Shown: positions 8,776-18,432 of the stretch, piece by piece
Layout of the letters: the number at the start of each line of letters is the position of its first letter
How positions within the stretch are numbered: the stretch's first letter is position 1
From: Candidatus Thorarchaeota archaeon
GTDB lineage: Archaea; Asgardarchaeota; Thorarchaeia; Thorarchaeales; Thorarchaeaceae
DNA: 64,000 bases
Direction: 5' to 3'
Assembly (NCBI GenBank): GCA_008080745.1
Contig: SHMX01000005.1
Location: forward strand, 95,515-159,514
Made by a program: the position numbers and the translations under genes
Notes under the pieces: generated by a model
Databases searched by the model: none
Seen by the model: only the letters and a program-made list of their open reading frames with translations
Told to the model about the DNA's origin: nothing

Positions 8776-10272
8776 ATGTCTGGCGAACAAATAGCAAAAT
8801 CTGAAAAACCAACGAAGAAAAGCTATGTTCGTTCCGGATTAATCTTCATGACCCTTTCGCTTGCAGCACATAAAGGACTTTTATTTATCCTCCGTATTCT
8901 TTTAGCACGATATCTGTCAGTCGGAGAATATGGTCTTGTTACCTACTGTTGGGGCACAGGAACAACTATTGGTTTTCTTCTAATGTTTGGACGGGAACAT
9001 GATGCAGTTGTAGACATCCCCCGAATGAGTCCTAACGAGTTATCCAAAGAAACCAAATATCTCCTAAAAATTGCGATTGGTATTGGTGTGGTTTTTCTAT
9101 GGGGGACTTTATCTATTCTCATTACTACCAATGTAGAACTTAGAATTTGGGCTCTGGTTGGTTATGCATTATCTAATCTAATTTTCCAGATGGAATACTA
9201 CACTCTTATCAGCACGAAGAGTTTCAAATCACATCTCGTACTAACATCGATTTTTAATGGGGGATCTGTTCTTGCTGTTATCATTCTTGGACAAATGTCC
9301 ATTATAACCCCTCAAAATGCAATACTCTCGATACTGGTATTATCAACTGTAGCGAGCGTTTTTGGTGCTATTCTAATTCGTATTATTGGAACAGTCGATG
9401 AAAAACAGCATGAGATAAAGATCGAATCCAAACGTGTTTGGAGCTTCTCCCGCTTTGAATCTTCAAATCTTCATTACTTCACTGCTGATATCTGTACAAC
9501 TCTAATTCCACTTCTTCCAGTTCTTCTACTTGATTTCTTTGCAGGGTACGAAGAGGTTGGTTTTTTTGGACTTTCTCTATCTTTGTATAGGGCATCTGTA
9601 ATTATTGCTGTGATAATCAATATAACTTATGGCCCCGGACTATCAAAAACTTATATTCAAAATAAATCAGAATATTCACGACTATTCCGGGAAAGTTTTC
9701 AACTAACTGTGTTTCTTCAAGGTGCTGGAGCAATAGGTTTAGGTATGCTTGCTGGTCCCGTGATATCTGTTTTAGCTGATGTCCGTTATTTAGATTCTAT
9801 CAATGTTCTACAAATTTTACTATTTGGTGCGTGTTTCGAAGCACTATATTTTGTTTCGAGTTCAGTTCTTCGAACCGCAGGTCATTCCTCCACCCTATCC
9901 AGAATCAATATTGTTGCTCTAGGGGTTTTTGTAATCATTGGCCCAATTTCGGTAGCACTTATAGGTCTACAGGGTGCGGCTTTATCCTATGCGATTGTTG
10001 TTGGCGTCCAGGCTTCTTGTAGTTTTACTGCAGTTTGGCTCAACAAGAACACATATCCAGAGAGTGCTTTGAAAAGCAGCCTTCTTCAACGTGTATTTTT
10101 ACTATCTCTTATTCCAAGTGTTTTCCTGAGTTTAGTGGTGTTTTCTGGAGTGGGAATCTCGTTAGCTTGGTTGATTGTTTTTCTTGCAATTTACTACCTA
10201 GTAAGTCACGGGTTAGATGTGCTCAAACTTACTGATGTTCGTGATTTTCTTTTATCTGGAAGTTTTGAATAG
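8776..10272 (+). CDS. Polysaccharide flippase, MOP superfamily (Wzx-like)
   Basis: This 498-residue protein has about 12-14 transmembrane segments. The N-terminal block SLAAHKGLLFILRILLARYLSVGEYG is the usual start of the RfbX/Wzx family (residue count split by a span). It should flip a polyprenyl-linked sugar chain from the cytoplasmic to the outer face. GGTGA at 8765-8769 is six bases before ATG 8776, so this start is preferred over the in-frame TTG at 8770. It follows the GT-C gene and precedes alanine dehydrogenase on the same strand. It is the first of three flippases here, which suggests several export units rather than one. Confidence 0.88.
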   Translation: MSGEQIAKSEKPTKKSYVRSGLIFMTLSLAAHKGLLFILRILLARYLSVGEYGLVTYCWGTGTTIGFLLMFGREHDAVVDIPRMSPNELSKETKYLLKIAIGIGVVFLWGTLSILITTNVELRIWALVGYALSNLIFQMEYYTLISTKSFKSHLVLTSIFNGGSVLAVIILGQMSIITPQNAILSILVLSTVASVFGAILIRIIGTVDEKQHEIKIESKRVWSFSRFESSNLHYFTADICTTLIPLLPVLLLDFFAGYEEVGFFGLSLSLYRASVIIAVIINITYGPGLSKTYIQNKSEYSRLFRESFQLTVFLQGAGAIGLGMLAGPVISVLADVRYLDSINVLQILLFGACFEALYFVSSSVLRTAGHSSTLSRINIVALGVFVIIGPISVALIGLQGAALSYAIVVGVQASCSFTAVWLNKNTYPESALKSSLLQRVFLLSLIPSVFLSLVVFSGVGISLAWLIVFLAIYYLVSHGLDVLKLTDVRDFLLSGSFE

Positions 10273-10427
10273 AATTAGTCATTTTCTAGTATTTAGATGA
10301 TTGAGGTGTATGTCCATAATGACTATTAGGTTGAATGTACTCCAAAATTTTACTATTCCAAAATATCTGTATGTATCATTATTTCATACTATGAAAATCA
10401 TAAGTCCTTCAATAGGTGTTCCCCGTC

Positions 10428-11570
10428 ATGATTATTGGCAGTCCTAAAGAAATCAAAATTGGCGAAGCCAGAGTAGGTATGACTCCTCTTATGGTTCGCG
10501 AACTAAATAATGCCGGCCACGAAATAGTTGTTGAAAATGGTCTTGGAGAGTTATCTGGTCACTCAGATACAGAATATGAAGAAGCTGGAGCCACACTCGC
10601 AAAAAAGCAACGAGTCTTTGATGAAGCAGAATTCATTGTGAAATTCAAGAACCCGTTTGAAAAGGAATTGAAATACTTTCATGAAGGTCAGATATTATTT
10701 ACCTATTTACACCTTGATGAAAACGCACCCCCCTCCTACACAGAATCACTTTTGAATCTTGGAATCACAGGAATCGCATATGAATGGGTCGAGCTTGATG
10801 ATGGTTCACATCCTCTTTTAGATCCGATGAGCCATGTAACTGGTATTGTTGTAGCCCAAAAAGCGATGGATCTAATTACATATCCTAAAGGAAAAGCTTT
10901 GATGGTAGGACATATAGAACCTGGTATCCCATCTGCTCGTGTAACAATTGTGGGTGGGGGTCATATTGGACTTATGACTGCAAAGACCTTTTTGGGAATC
11001 AATGCTGATGTGACTGTGGTCGATAAACATCCTGAAACACTTGTTGAGCGGCTTTCGAGATTTGTCCCTGGTGATATTGCCAAACGAGTCAAGGGTGTGT
11101 TATCCACAAATGAAAACTTGGTTTCAATTATTCCCAGTACTGATATCCTAATTAACGCGGCTGTTCGGCGTCCGGATTTCAAACAACCTCATCTTATCAC
11201 CAAGGAGATGATTCTGACTATGGAGCCGGGCTCTGTAGTAATCGATGCTACTGCGTGTGACAAAGACATGCTTGAAACATCCCTTTCAACCACTCACCTC
11301 GATCCTATTTATGACGTTGAAGGAATCATTCATTATTGTGTTGATAATGTTCCATCGGGTGTGGCAAGAACTTCCACTGCGTTATTAACAAAATACACCT
11401 TTCCATACATTCGGGAGATTGCAAATAAGGGCATCAAGAAGGCATTGGAGGATAATATTCCACTGCAGCGTGGTGTTCAGTTCATCCGAGATAAGTTTGT
11501 ACATGAATATGTGGCGAAGAAGAAAGGATTTGAACTAAGTGATTTTGATGAAGCACTTGCCCTATTGTAA
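10428..11570 (+). CDS. ald: Alanine dehydrogenase
   Basis: The 380-residue enzyme interconverts L-alanine and pyruvate plus ammonia with NAD(H). R15 in EARVGMTP, the substrate Lys in FIVKFKNP (K72) and the catalytic His in FTYLHL (H95) match the positions known in bacterial enzymes (R15, K75, H96 in the mycobacterial protein). The NAD site is VTIVGGGHIGL, and ATACDKDM holds the late active-site Asp. CVDNVPSGVARTST is also typical. ATG 10428 is eight bases behind AGGTGTT; a GTG at 10416 is less likely. The length is close to the usual 370. Finding it between a flippase and a CapK-like gene, 46 bases before the latter, is unusual for a housekeeping enzyme. Confidence 0.88.
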   Translation: MIIGSPKEIKIGEARVGMTPLMVRELNNAGHEIVVENGLGELSGHSDTEYEEAGATLAKKQRVFDEAEFIVKFKNPFEKELKYFHEGQILFTYLHLDENAPPSYTESLLNLGITGIAYEWVELDDGSHPLLDPMSHVTGIVVAQKAMDLITYPKGKALMVGHIEPGIPSARVTIVGGGHIGLMTAKTFLGINADVTVVDKHPETLVERLSRFVPGDIAKRVKGVLSTNENLVSIIPSTDILINAAVRRPDFKQPHLITKEMILTMEPGSVVIDATACDKDMLETSLSTTHLDPIYDVEGIIHYCVDNVPSGVARTSTALLTKYTFPYIREIANKGIKKALEDNIPLQRGVQFIRDKFVHEYVAKKKGFELSDFDEALALL

Positions 11571-11616
11571 TGTGATGTAACTCTTATAGATTGTATTTAG
11601 GTTTGATAATGGAGTG

Positions 11617-13017
11617 ATGCACGTATTGCTAAGATTTGTAACCACCAAGTTCATGCTTCCCGTTTTTCAAATGATGAGTGGAAGTAAATTTCTTAGTTAT
11701 ATGAAACAACTACGGAAAAGCCAATGGTGGACCCTGTCAGAATTGAACAAGTTACGGAATAAGCGACTAAGATGTCTGATTAATCATGCATATGATACAG
11801 TTCCTTATTATAGACGTTTATTCCGACAGCGTGGTCTTACACCCCAAGATATTCGCACGGTTGAGGATTTGGTCAAACTTCCAGTCATGACAAAGGACAT
11901 AATACGTAGAAATTTTGATGAGCTTGTATCTCGAAAGATTCCAAAGGGAAAGGTGAAACTCCGAGCCACTGGGGGATCTACTGGTGAACCCCTCAATTTT
12001 TATGTATCTCAGGAAACAATGGATTATTCAGAGGCAACCCGATTACGTGGCTGGGAGATAGCAGGTTACCAGTTTGGAGAAAAATCAGCCAAACTTTGGG
12101 CATCCACATTTGATGCTAAGAAACTGTTCTCTCTAAAATCAAGGTTTAGGAGATATCTTCATCGTCATTTGCTTCTTGATTCCAACGTACTAACTCCTAC
12201 CACTATGAAAATCTATACCGAACAACTCCGTCAATACAAACCTACTCTTCTGATGGGATATACTTCATCTCTATTCAAATTAGCAGAATTCATTCTAAAT
12301 TCTGATGATATTGAACCTCTCAGTATACCTGCAATAGTAACAGGTGCAGAAACACTTTACCCTCATTGGAGACCATTACTGCGTAATGCATTCGGTGGAG
12401 AAGTTTTCAACCACTATCTAACCAGAGAAACCTGTGTGTCATCTGATGAATGCCCTTCTCATGAGGGCTCTCATGTATCAATTGAAGTTGGCCACTTAGA
12501 GATCTTGTCCGAAAATGAAAGTGTTATTGATGAACACGGCAGAGTTCTTGTTACTGATTTCTTTAATTTTGCAATGCCATTCATTCGATTTGACCTTCAA
12601 GATGTTGCATTATTGAAATCCGAGAGATGTTCATGTGGAAGATCTCTTCCCTTGTTAGATAAAATTCTTGGCAGAATCAATGATCTTATTGTTTCTCCTA
12701 CTGGTGTGACTTATAATCCCGTATTCTTCATGTGGTTGGTCTATCGAAATCCATGGAAGGCAGACAAGCTAGAAGGAATTCAAGATTACCAAATAGTTCA
12801 GCAAAAAATCGATTATCTTATTGTTAATATAGTGCCCACTGAGGACATGCCCATTGAAATACCCGATTTGATCCGAGAGAATATTTTACGAGAAACCAAA
12901 AACGAATTTGAAGTGGAAATAAGACTGGTAGACGAATTGCCATTGACTCAAGCTGGTAAACGAAGATATGTAATTTCAGAAATCAGTACGACACCGACCT
13001 TCAATTTCGAGAACTAG
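11617..13017 (+). CDS. CapK/PaaK-like adenylate-forming enzyme
   Basis: The 466-residue protein belongs to the phenylacetate-CoA-ligase-like/CapK group of the AMP-binding superfamily. It has the N-terminal HAYDTVPYYRRLF block, the P-loop RATGGSTGEPL at about 117-126, and NHYLTRET with DECPSHEG. A CSCGRSLPLLDKILGR stretch near 345 holds the zinc-type cysteines of the family. Members activate a carboxylic acid as an adenylate; the CapK branch is common in capsule loci, but its substrate is unknown. GTG 11614 and ATG 11617 are both possible starts. It lies just after alanine dehydrogenase and about 90 bases before a GT-C gene. A second copy is at 24030. Confidence 0.82.
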   Translation: MHVLLRFVTTKFMLPVFQMMSGSKFLSYMKQLRKSQWWTLSELNKLRNKRLRCLINHAYDTVPYYRRLFRQRGLTPQDIRTVEDLVKLPVMTKDIIRRNFDELVSRKIPKGKVKLRATGGSTGEPLNFYVSQETMDYSEATRLRGWEIAGYQFGEKSAKLWASTFDAKKLFSLKSRFRRYLHRHLLLDSNVLTPTTMKIYTEQLRQYKPTLLMGYTSSLFKLAEFILNSDDIEPLSIPAIVTGAETLYPHWRPLLRNAFGGEVFNHYLTRETCVSSDECPSHEGSHVSIEVGHLEILSENESVIDEHGRVLVTDFFNFAMPFIRFDLQDVALLKSERCSCGRSLPLLDKILGRINDLIVSPTGVTYNPVFFMWLVYRNPWKADKLEGIQDYQIVQQKIDYLIVNIVPTEDMPIEIPDLIRENILRETKNEFEVEIRLVDELPLTQAGKRRYVISEISTTPTFNFEN

Positions 13018-13104
13018 GAAAGTCTTAATATCTCTTTCAATGCCTCACTGTATGCCGAATTACCCCACATAGAATTATACAGGAAATAGGATGGTAGTTG
13101 ATCT

Positions 13105-15720
13105 TTGAATCAATCTCAATCAAATAACGAGATTGTTGGACACAATCCCATAAGAGACTGTTCAATCCATGTTGGCTCCAATGTACTCTATCGTATAGGT
13201 GCTTACCAATTTCTAACTACAATTCTATTTGTTGCGCTTCAAATTTTGCCAAATTCAATATTTCTTTTCCCTTTGCAACTAATATCCGGATTCTGTTCCA
13301 TCATCATATTTCCTGGCTTTCTATTGAATCAGCTCTTTATCCCGATAGAATACAGAAATATTGGGACGATTATCTTAGTCGCCTGTGTGATTACATTATT
13401 TGAAATACAAATTGCCTTTACTATTACTCTGTTGACTGGTTTTGTATTTCCCCTTTATGTATGGGTTGTTGGATTCAACTCTATTGTTTTCATGATTGCA
13501 TTTTACAGATTATTGCAGGAGGAAAACATATCGAGTGATTCTGTTATTTTCTCACTTTCTTCGAAGTTGAATCAGATAGCGGTTATCGCATTAATCCTTA
13601 GAGTGATTATGTTATATTTTGGACAAAACTCCATCGGTCCAGATGCTGCTCTATATGCTGATTATGCACGAAATATGCTTGAAGGCGATTTTTCGAGTTC
13701 TATTCTTAATGATGTAGCTGTTCAAACCCTCTGGAATGGCGTACAATATGTCTGGCATCAGGGTTTTGTGTATTTCACAGGCTTATCGTGGTTGCTTTTT
13801 GAACCAACCGCAATTGGTACTAATATTCTGCTTGTTATTATTGGCACCTTGCTGTTATATCCTGTTTATACAATCACCGACCATTTTTTTGGAACCAAAG
13901 CAGCTTATTATACCTCGATTTTGGTAGCAATCCACCCACTTTTCATTTATCATTCCGCCATTGGATATGGGCCAGAGATAGTTAGTCTGTTTTTCCTTCT
14001 CTACGCTGCAATCTTCTTAATTCTTGGTCGAGAGAAGGGTGTCCATTTCAGTTTACTCTCTGGAGTTATTGTTGGACTAATCGATGTAATCTGGTATGCC
14101 AATTTCTACATATTCTGTATTCTTCTTCCTTTTGCTCTTTTGTTCTTTAAATTCACTAACTGGTTCGATACAATTCTTTTTGGTGTCAACCTCTGTGTTA
14201 TTCTCGCTATTCGGTTGTTTTTGTCCAATATTCAAATTGTTATAATTGGCATTCTGGTAATAATTGTTCTAAACATAATAGGTACTAAAATCTCGTCTTA
14301 TAATGTGATTACTTATGCGCCTTTTCTAACAGCAGTTCTTTCAACTATGTTTTTCTGGAAGTGGTCAACATATCTTACACAAAAGGTAGAAACACCTGAT
14401 TCGGGTCGAAAAATACTTGATGTCATTTTTGGGTACATAGACCCCATAGTGCTTCTCCGATTTGCTTTCTTTGTGTTTTTCCATCTCACACCTATCTTGT
14501 TCGGTTTATTGATTTGGACCTTACTCAGAAAACCATCTCGAGTGACTACATCATTTTTCACTATTGGTCTACTTGGGGCTGTTGGGACTTTGAAAGTATT
14601 TGGACTATTCAGCAAAGATACTCTTCTACCATATTATCTCTATTCAGATTCTCGTTTCTTCTTATTCATAATTATAATGTTTATAATCGGACTCGGTCCA
14701 ATTCTTATTAATTTCAAAGAATATCTTACGTATCACCTTTACGAAAAAACTCTATTTTTGAAGATTTCACCAGAAAAGCGGGACATAATGATTACTTTTG
14801 GAATTATAGCCATTGGATTTATCCCCTCTGTATTAGTTTTCCCGGTGGGTTTGGATCTAATAAATGGCCCTGAAAGATATGGCTGGACTGCTTTGGACGA
14901 GAAAATTGAATCTCTTGATGCTGATGCCATCTATCTCTGTGATCGCGCTAGGGAGTTCACATGGTTTACAAGAAAACAATCAGTTCAATTGAGATTTAGC
15001 GAAACATATCTACCTGATTTGAATTCTAGTAGAGAACTACTAACATTCGTAAGCCTGTATCATACAAAATATCTGCTTGTTGACGATTACTTCTATCAAC
15101 ATTGGCATAACTTGGAATTTCTCTATCTTGGAAATATGTCTGTTGGCACTAGAGTATTTTTGAATTTTTCAAGTATTCCTTATTCTAATATATTAGATTC
15201 AGAGGTTTATTCTACTTCGCTTACTCTCGTGGCAAAAACTGAGCCTAATAAATATGGTAGATATGCTCGGATTTTCGAATTTGGGAATAGTTCCTTGACT
15301 AGGGTGTGGAACGAAATTCCATCAGATCAAGAGTGGACAGTTTCAGCAGGTGGGGCTATTGAAAATCGTACTGATTCTTTGCAGTTTATATTGGGTCCCA
15401 ATCAATCGAAGTTGCATATTGCACGGTCTGAAGGGAATGAGGTCAATACCAAGATACAGCAAGGCTTTCTGATATTGGACTTTTCTTATGCAGAAGCTCA
15501 AATAGAATCAATCAAGGTCTGGAATCACTCTGATTATTTTGTTTCATCTCTGGATTACCTGGGGGCGGGGCGGTATTATGGTTTCTTTACCAATACTACC
15601 ATATCAAATATTACAATCACCGTTTCTGGAAATCCCGGGGATTCTATTATATTAAAAGGCGGCTCGATTTGGGATTCTCATACTCTCTACGATTTCCCTC
15701 TCAAAACATACCAGTTTTGA
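13105..15720 (+). CDS. GT-C-like membrane glycosyltransferase with C-terminal outer domain
   Basis: This 871-residue protein has an N-terminal membrane region of about 12 or more spans and a soluble C-terminal part from roughly residue 590. The likely catalytic loop is IGPDAALYADYARNML (D180, D186). IGYGPEI and DVIWYANFYIF are conserved in its paralogue. The soluble part starts near the block DRAREFTWFTRKQ and has many Asn-X-Ser/Thr sites, as expected outside the cell. GT-C enzymes of the ArnT/PMT type transfer sugar from a lipid carrier. The start is TTG 13105 after GTTGATC. Its 3' end is 14 bases from that of a homologous gene on the opposite strand. Confidence 0.75.
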   Translation: MNQSQSNNEIVGHNPIRDCSIHVGSNVLYRIGAYQFLTTILFVALQILPNSIFLFPLQLISGFCSIIIFPGFLLNQLFIPIEYRNIGTIILVACVITLFEIQIAFTITLLTGFVFPLYVWVVGFNSIVFMIAFYRLLQEENISSDSVIFSLSSKLNQIAVIALILRVIMLYFGQNSIGPDAALYADYARNMLEGDFSSSILNDVAVQTLWNGVQYVWHQGFVYFTGLSWLLFEPTAIGTNILLVIIGTLLLYPVYTITDHFFGTKAAYYTSILVAIHPLFIYHSAIGYGPEIVSLFFLLYAAIFLILGREKGVHFSLLSGVIVGLIDVIWYANFYIFCILLPFALLFFKFTNWFDTILFGVNLCVILAIRLFLSNIQIVIIGILVIIVLNIIGTKISSYNVITYAPFLTAVLSTMFFWKWSTYLTQKVETPDSGRKILDVIFGYIDPIVLLRFAFFVFFHLTPILFGLLIWTLLRKPSRVTTSFFTIGLLGAVGTLKVFGLFSKDTLLPYYLYSDSRFFLFIIIMFIIGLGPILINFKEYLTYHLYEKTLFLKISPEKRDIMITFGIIAIGFIPSVLVFPVGLDLINGPERYGWTALDEKIESLDADAIYLCDRAREFTWFTRKQSVQLRFSETYLPDLNSSRELLTFVSLYHTKYLLVDDYFYQHWHNLEFLYLGNMSVGTRVFLNFSSIPYSNILDSEVYSTSLTLVAKTEPNKYGRYARIFEFGNSSLTRVWNEIPSDQEWTVSAGGAIENRTDSLQFILGPNQSKLHIARSEGNEVNTKIQQGFLILDFSYAEAQIESIKVWNHSDYFVSSLDYLGAGRYYGFFTNTTISNITITVSGNPGDSIILKGGSIWDSHTLYDFPLKTYQF

Positions 15721-15734
15721 ATTCATTGGACTAG

Positions 15735-18341
15735 TTAGCTCATAACTGATTGCCAATTTGATATTTGACCGATAGATATAGAACAATTAGCCTCTCCTTG
15801 GATTACTATTTTAATGTCACCTATCTCTATATTTCCTACATCAAATATCCACAGAGATTCATCAATTTGAAACGCACATCCTAGAAGATTCTCAGAATCG
15901 TCCCATATACTTACACGAGTTATTGTAGCATTTATCTCACTGACACGTAAACTCACAAAACCCGTCTTTACATGCCAATCTAAGCTATAATCATCTTTTA
16001 CTGTAGTAAAAGTATAATTTCTATTTTGTCCGATTGTCAAAATAGTATAGTCATCAATAAATGATAATGTCCCATTGTTACCAGCTTCCCACTGATTTGG
16101 CGTGATTACCTTTACATCTGTTGCTGCATAAGTAATATTGGAAAATTGAAAGATACGAACGTCAATGTGTCCAGATGAAGATCTTAGTTCGTCCACTAGT
16201 TTAACAGATTGAAGCATCACGGACTCGTTATCATTAATCTGACTTGCTGGAGCATAATCGAGCGGTATTGAAGAATTGATTTCCATCGCATCGAATAGAA
16301 GTGACTCAAAAACTCCCCAACGAGCTACTGTAATCCGATCAATTACTAAATATTCCACATTAAATCGATTTACTAGCTGCAGGATTTGTTGTTCAGCTTC
16401 AGCATCTGTCAAGCCTGCTTTTGTTAGCTCAAGAACTACTGTTTGTCTGTGAGTAATCCAAGCAAACTCTCGTGCCCTGTCAACAAGAAACTTGGTATCT
16501 TCATTTCCAATCTGTTCAATTGCATCTTCAATTCCTGCCCAACCATATCGTTTCTCTAGCTGAATCAGATCATACCCTGTTGGCATCATCAGGAAGCCTG
16601 GAATAAAGCCGACCATTGAAATAAGGCACACTCCTAGAATCTTTCGGTTGTTTTCCCTACTCAAAAAATGCAGGCTCAACTCTATACTCGATATCTCTGG
16701 GACCTCGATTGACCTGAGATACGAACAAGCTATAAACACCATAAGAGTACTCATCAGGATAAAGAAACGAGAATCTGAATATATGTAAAATATTTGTAAA
16801 CTTCCAGGAATTACACTGAATACTTTCAATGTACCTAATGCAACGACCAAGCAACTGAGTAGCAACGAAATATTTCTTTCAGATCTACCTCTCCACAATA
16901 CAATTCCCGAAATAATCAATATGGGTAGTGAAACATGGAAAATAAAGAAGAATACAAAACTCAATGTTACCTCTATTGGAATTGGACTGAAAATGATGGG
17001 AATTATCGGAGTTTCGGTAATTGTATTTTGTGTGGGAATCGAATTAATTACCTGAAGAGGAAATCTCCAAAGGGTGATAATAGCTAGAGTAAGCCCAATG
17101 AATGCTGAAAACTCTCTGAAACTAGCGAAGGATTGAATATTCAACAATATGAATAAAGAAAGTATTACTGTACTTATTCCCACATAATAGATAATTGTCA
17201 ATCGAAACAGTATTTTGAGTAATAGAATACTCATCATTAATATACTGATGAGAAAGAACTCTCTTCTATCTAGTTTTAACATTCCATATGCCATAAAGGG
17301 GATTATGATTGACACTATATAGAAATTTGAATACCATATTACATCGATTAATCCCAAAAGAATTCCCGCAAAACTTAATGTTTTGATATCATGCTTTTTG
17401 TGGAAGAATAACACAGCAAAAATCAATAAAAACAGTATGCTAAGAATCTCGGGACCATATCCTACAGTAGAATGGAAGATTAATAATGGATTAAATGACA
17501 ATAAAACTGATGCAAATATTGCTGATACTTCGCCATACAATGCATTTACCAAATGGATACCTATTAGAGCCAATATGATTCCAATTATGGGAAGGATGAT
17601 AACCGGCCCCACGTCAAAGGGTGGCAACATTAGAAATGACACAGCCAAAGCATAAGCATACCCTTGATGAATGATATATTGCACTCCATTCCAAAGATTG
17701 TATACTGAAACGTCATCAATTAGGGTTGTATCATATGATCCACTTAGAATTCCATTTGCATAGTTTGCAAAAAGAGCGCCATCAGGGGATAATGCATTAT
17801 AGTTCAAAAATGCAAGAATAACCCGCAAGAAAAAACCGAAAATAATTACAAGGATGATAGCTTTATTCTTGGGAATGCGTAATGTATTGGGTAACATCTT
17901 ATCTATTTCTTCATCCTTAGTAATGTATGCACCTAACATAACAACTATGTTGATAGTTGGTAGTAGAATACTGACTGGAAAACTAAAGCCAATTGAAAGC
18001 TTTGTAAGAAACCCTATGTGTATTTCAAGGATTGCAATAGCTATTCCAATCCCAGAGGACATTCCAAGTCCTTGGTATTTCTTAGGAACCACTTGTGTTG
18101 AAATGACCATGCCTGGAAATAATACAAGCGAGAGGAATGCAACAGGTGTTTGGAGAACGAGTAGAGTGTGATTCATCCTAAAATAAATGAGTATCCAGAA
18201 TAACAGTGTACTGAATACTTGATGAACTATTATTCCCTTACCTGTTAGAAGAAATTGTCTATAGTATTCTAATTTCGGGCGAATTGAGATATTCTTAGTT
18301 CTCACACCAGTTTCGCGAATTGCCAATTTCATGGTCACCAT
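15735..18341 (-). CDS. GT-C-like membrane glycosyltransferase, paralogue of the convergent neighbour
   Basis: The 868-residue protein is similar to the gene at 13105 along its length. Shared blocks include SPDGALFANYANGIL (D187), NLWNGVQYIIHQGYAY, GYGPEILSILFLL, DVIWYSNFYIV and DRAREFAWITHRQ. It has the same plan: a membrane domain, then an outer domain of about 270 residues with several N-glycosylation sequons. I place the start at ATG 18341, behind GGGAG, because this gives nearly the same N-terminal length as the paralogue; the frame is open to ATG 18398, which would add 19 residues into the neighbouring promoter. The role is presumably sugar transfer at the outer membrane face; substrate unknown. 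Confidence 0.75.
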   Translation of the reverse strand: MVTMKLAIRETGVRTKNISIRPKLEYYRQFLLTGKGIIVHQVFSTLLFWILIYFRMNHTLLVLQTPVAFLSLVLFPGMVISTQVVPKKYQGLGMSSGIGIAIAILEIHIGFLTKLSIGFSFPVSILLPTINIVVMLGAYITKDEEIDKMLPNTLRIPKNKAIILVIIFGFFLRVILAFLNYNALSPDGALFANYANGILSGSYDTTLIDDVSVYNLWNGVQYIIHQGYAYALAVSFLMLPPFDVGPVIILPIIGIILALIGIHLVNALYGEVSAIFASVLLSFNPLLIFHSTVGYGPEILSILFLLIFAVLFFHKKHDIKTLSFAGILLGLIDVIWYSNFYIVSIIIPFMAYGMLKLDRREFFLISILMMSILLLKILFRLTIIYYVGISTVILSLFILLNIQSFASFREFSAFIGLTLAIITLWRFPLQVINSIPTQNTITETPIIPIIFSPIPIEVTLSFVFFFIFHVSLPILIISGIVLWRGRSERNISLLLSCLVVALGTLKVFSVIPGSLQIFYIYSDSRFFILMSTLMVFIACSYLRSIEVPEISSIELSLHFLSRENNRKILGVCLISMVGFIPGFLMMPTGYDLIQLEKRYGWAGIEDAIEQIGNEDTKFLVDRAREFAWITHRQTVVLELTKAGLTDAEAEQQILQLVNRFNVEYLVIDRITVARWGVFESLLFDAMEINSSIPLDYAPASQINDNESVMLQSVKLVDELRSSSGHIDVRIFQFSNITYAATDVKVITPNQWEAGNNGTLSFIDDYTILTIGQNRNYTFTTVKDDYSLDWHVKTGFVSLRVSEINATITRVSIWDDSENLLGCAFQIDESLWIFDVGNIEIGDIKIVIQGEANCSISIGQISNWQSVMS

Positions 18342-18371
18342 TGGCTCCCTAATTTGGTGGCCAACACAGAA

Positions 18372-18382
18372 CTTCTTAAAAG
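18372..18382 (+). promoter_or_regulatory. Possible TATA box of the GT4 gene
   Basis: CTTCTTAAAAG lies about 55 bases before the proposed CTG start at 18433. An archaeal TATA element here would place transcription start near 18404, leaving a short leader with GGAGGA. Confidence 0.28.
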
Positions 18383-18432
18383 GTACTCGAAAACACACAT
18401 TTCTTGTATAGAAACTACGAGGAGGAAAAAAA

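Noticed and set aside
18342-18398. N-terminal extension of the GT-C gene up to ATG 18398
   Set aside because: The first 19 residues are not matched in the paralogue, and the stretch overlaps a likely promoter for the divergent gene; ATG 18341 has a better ribosome site.
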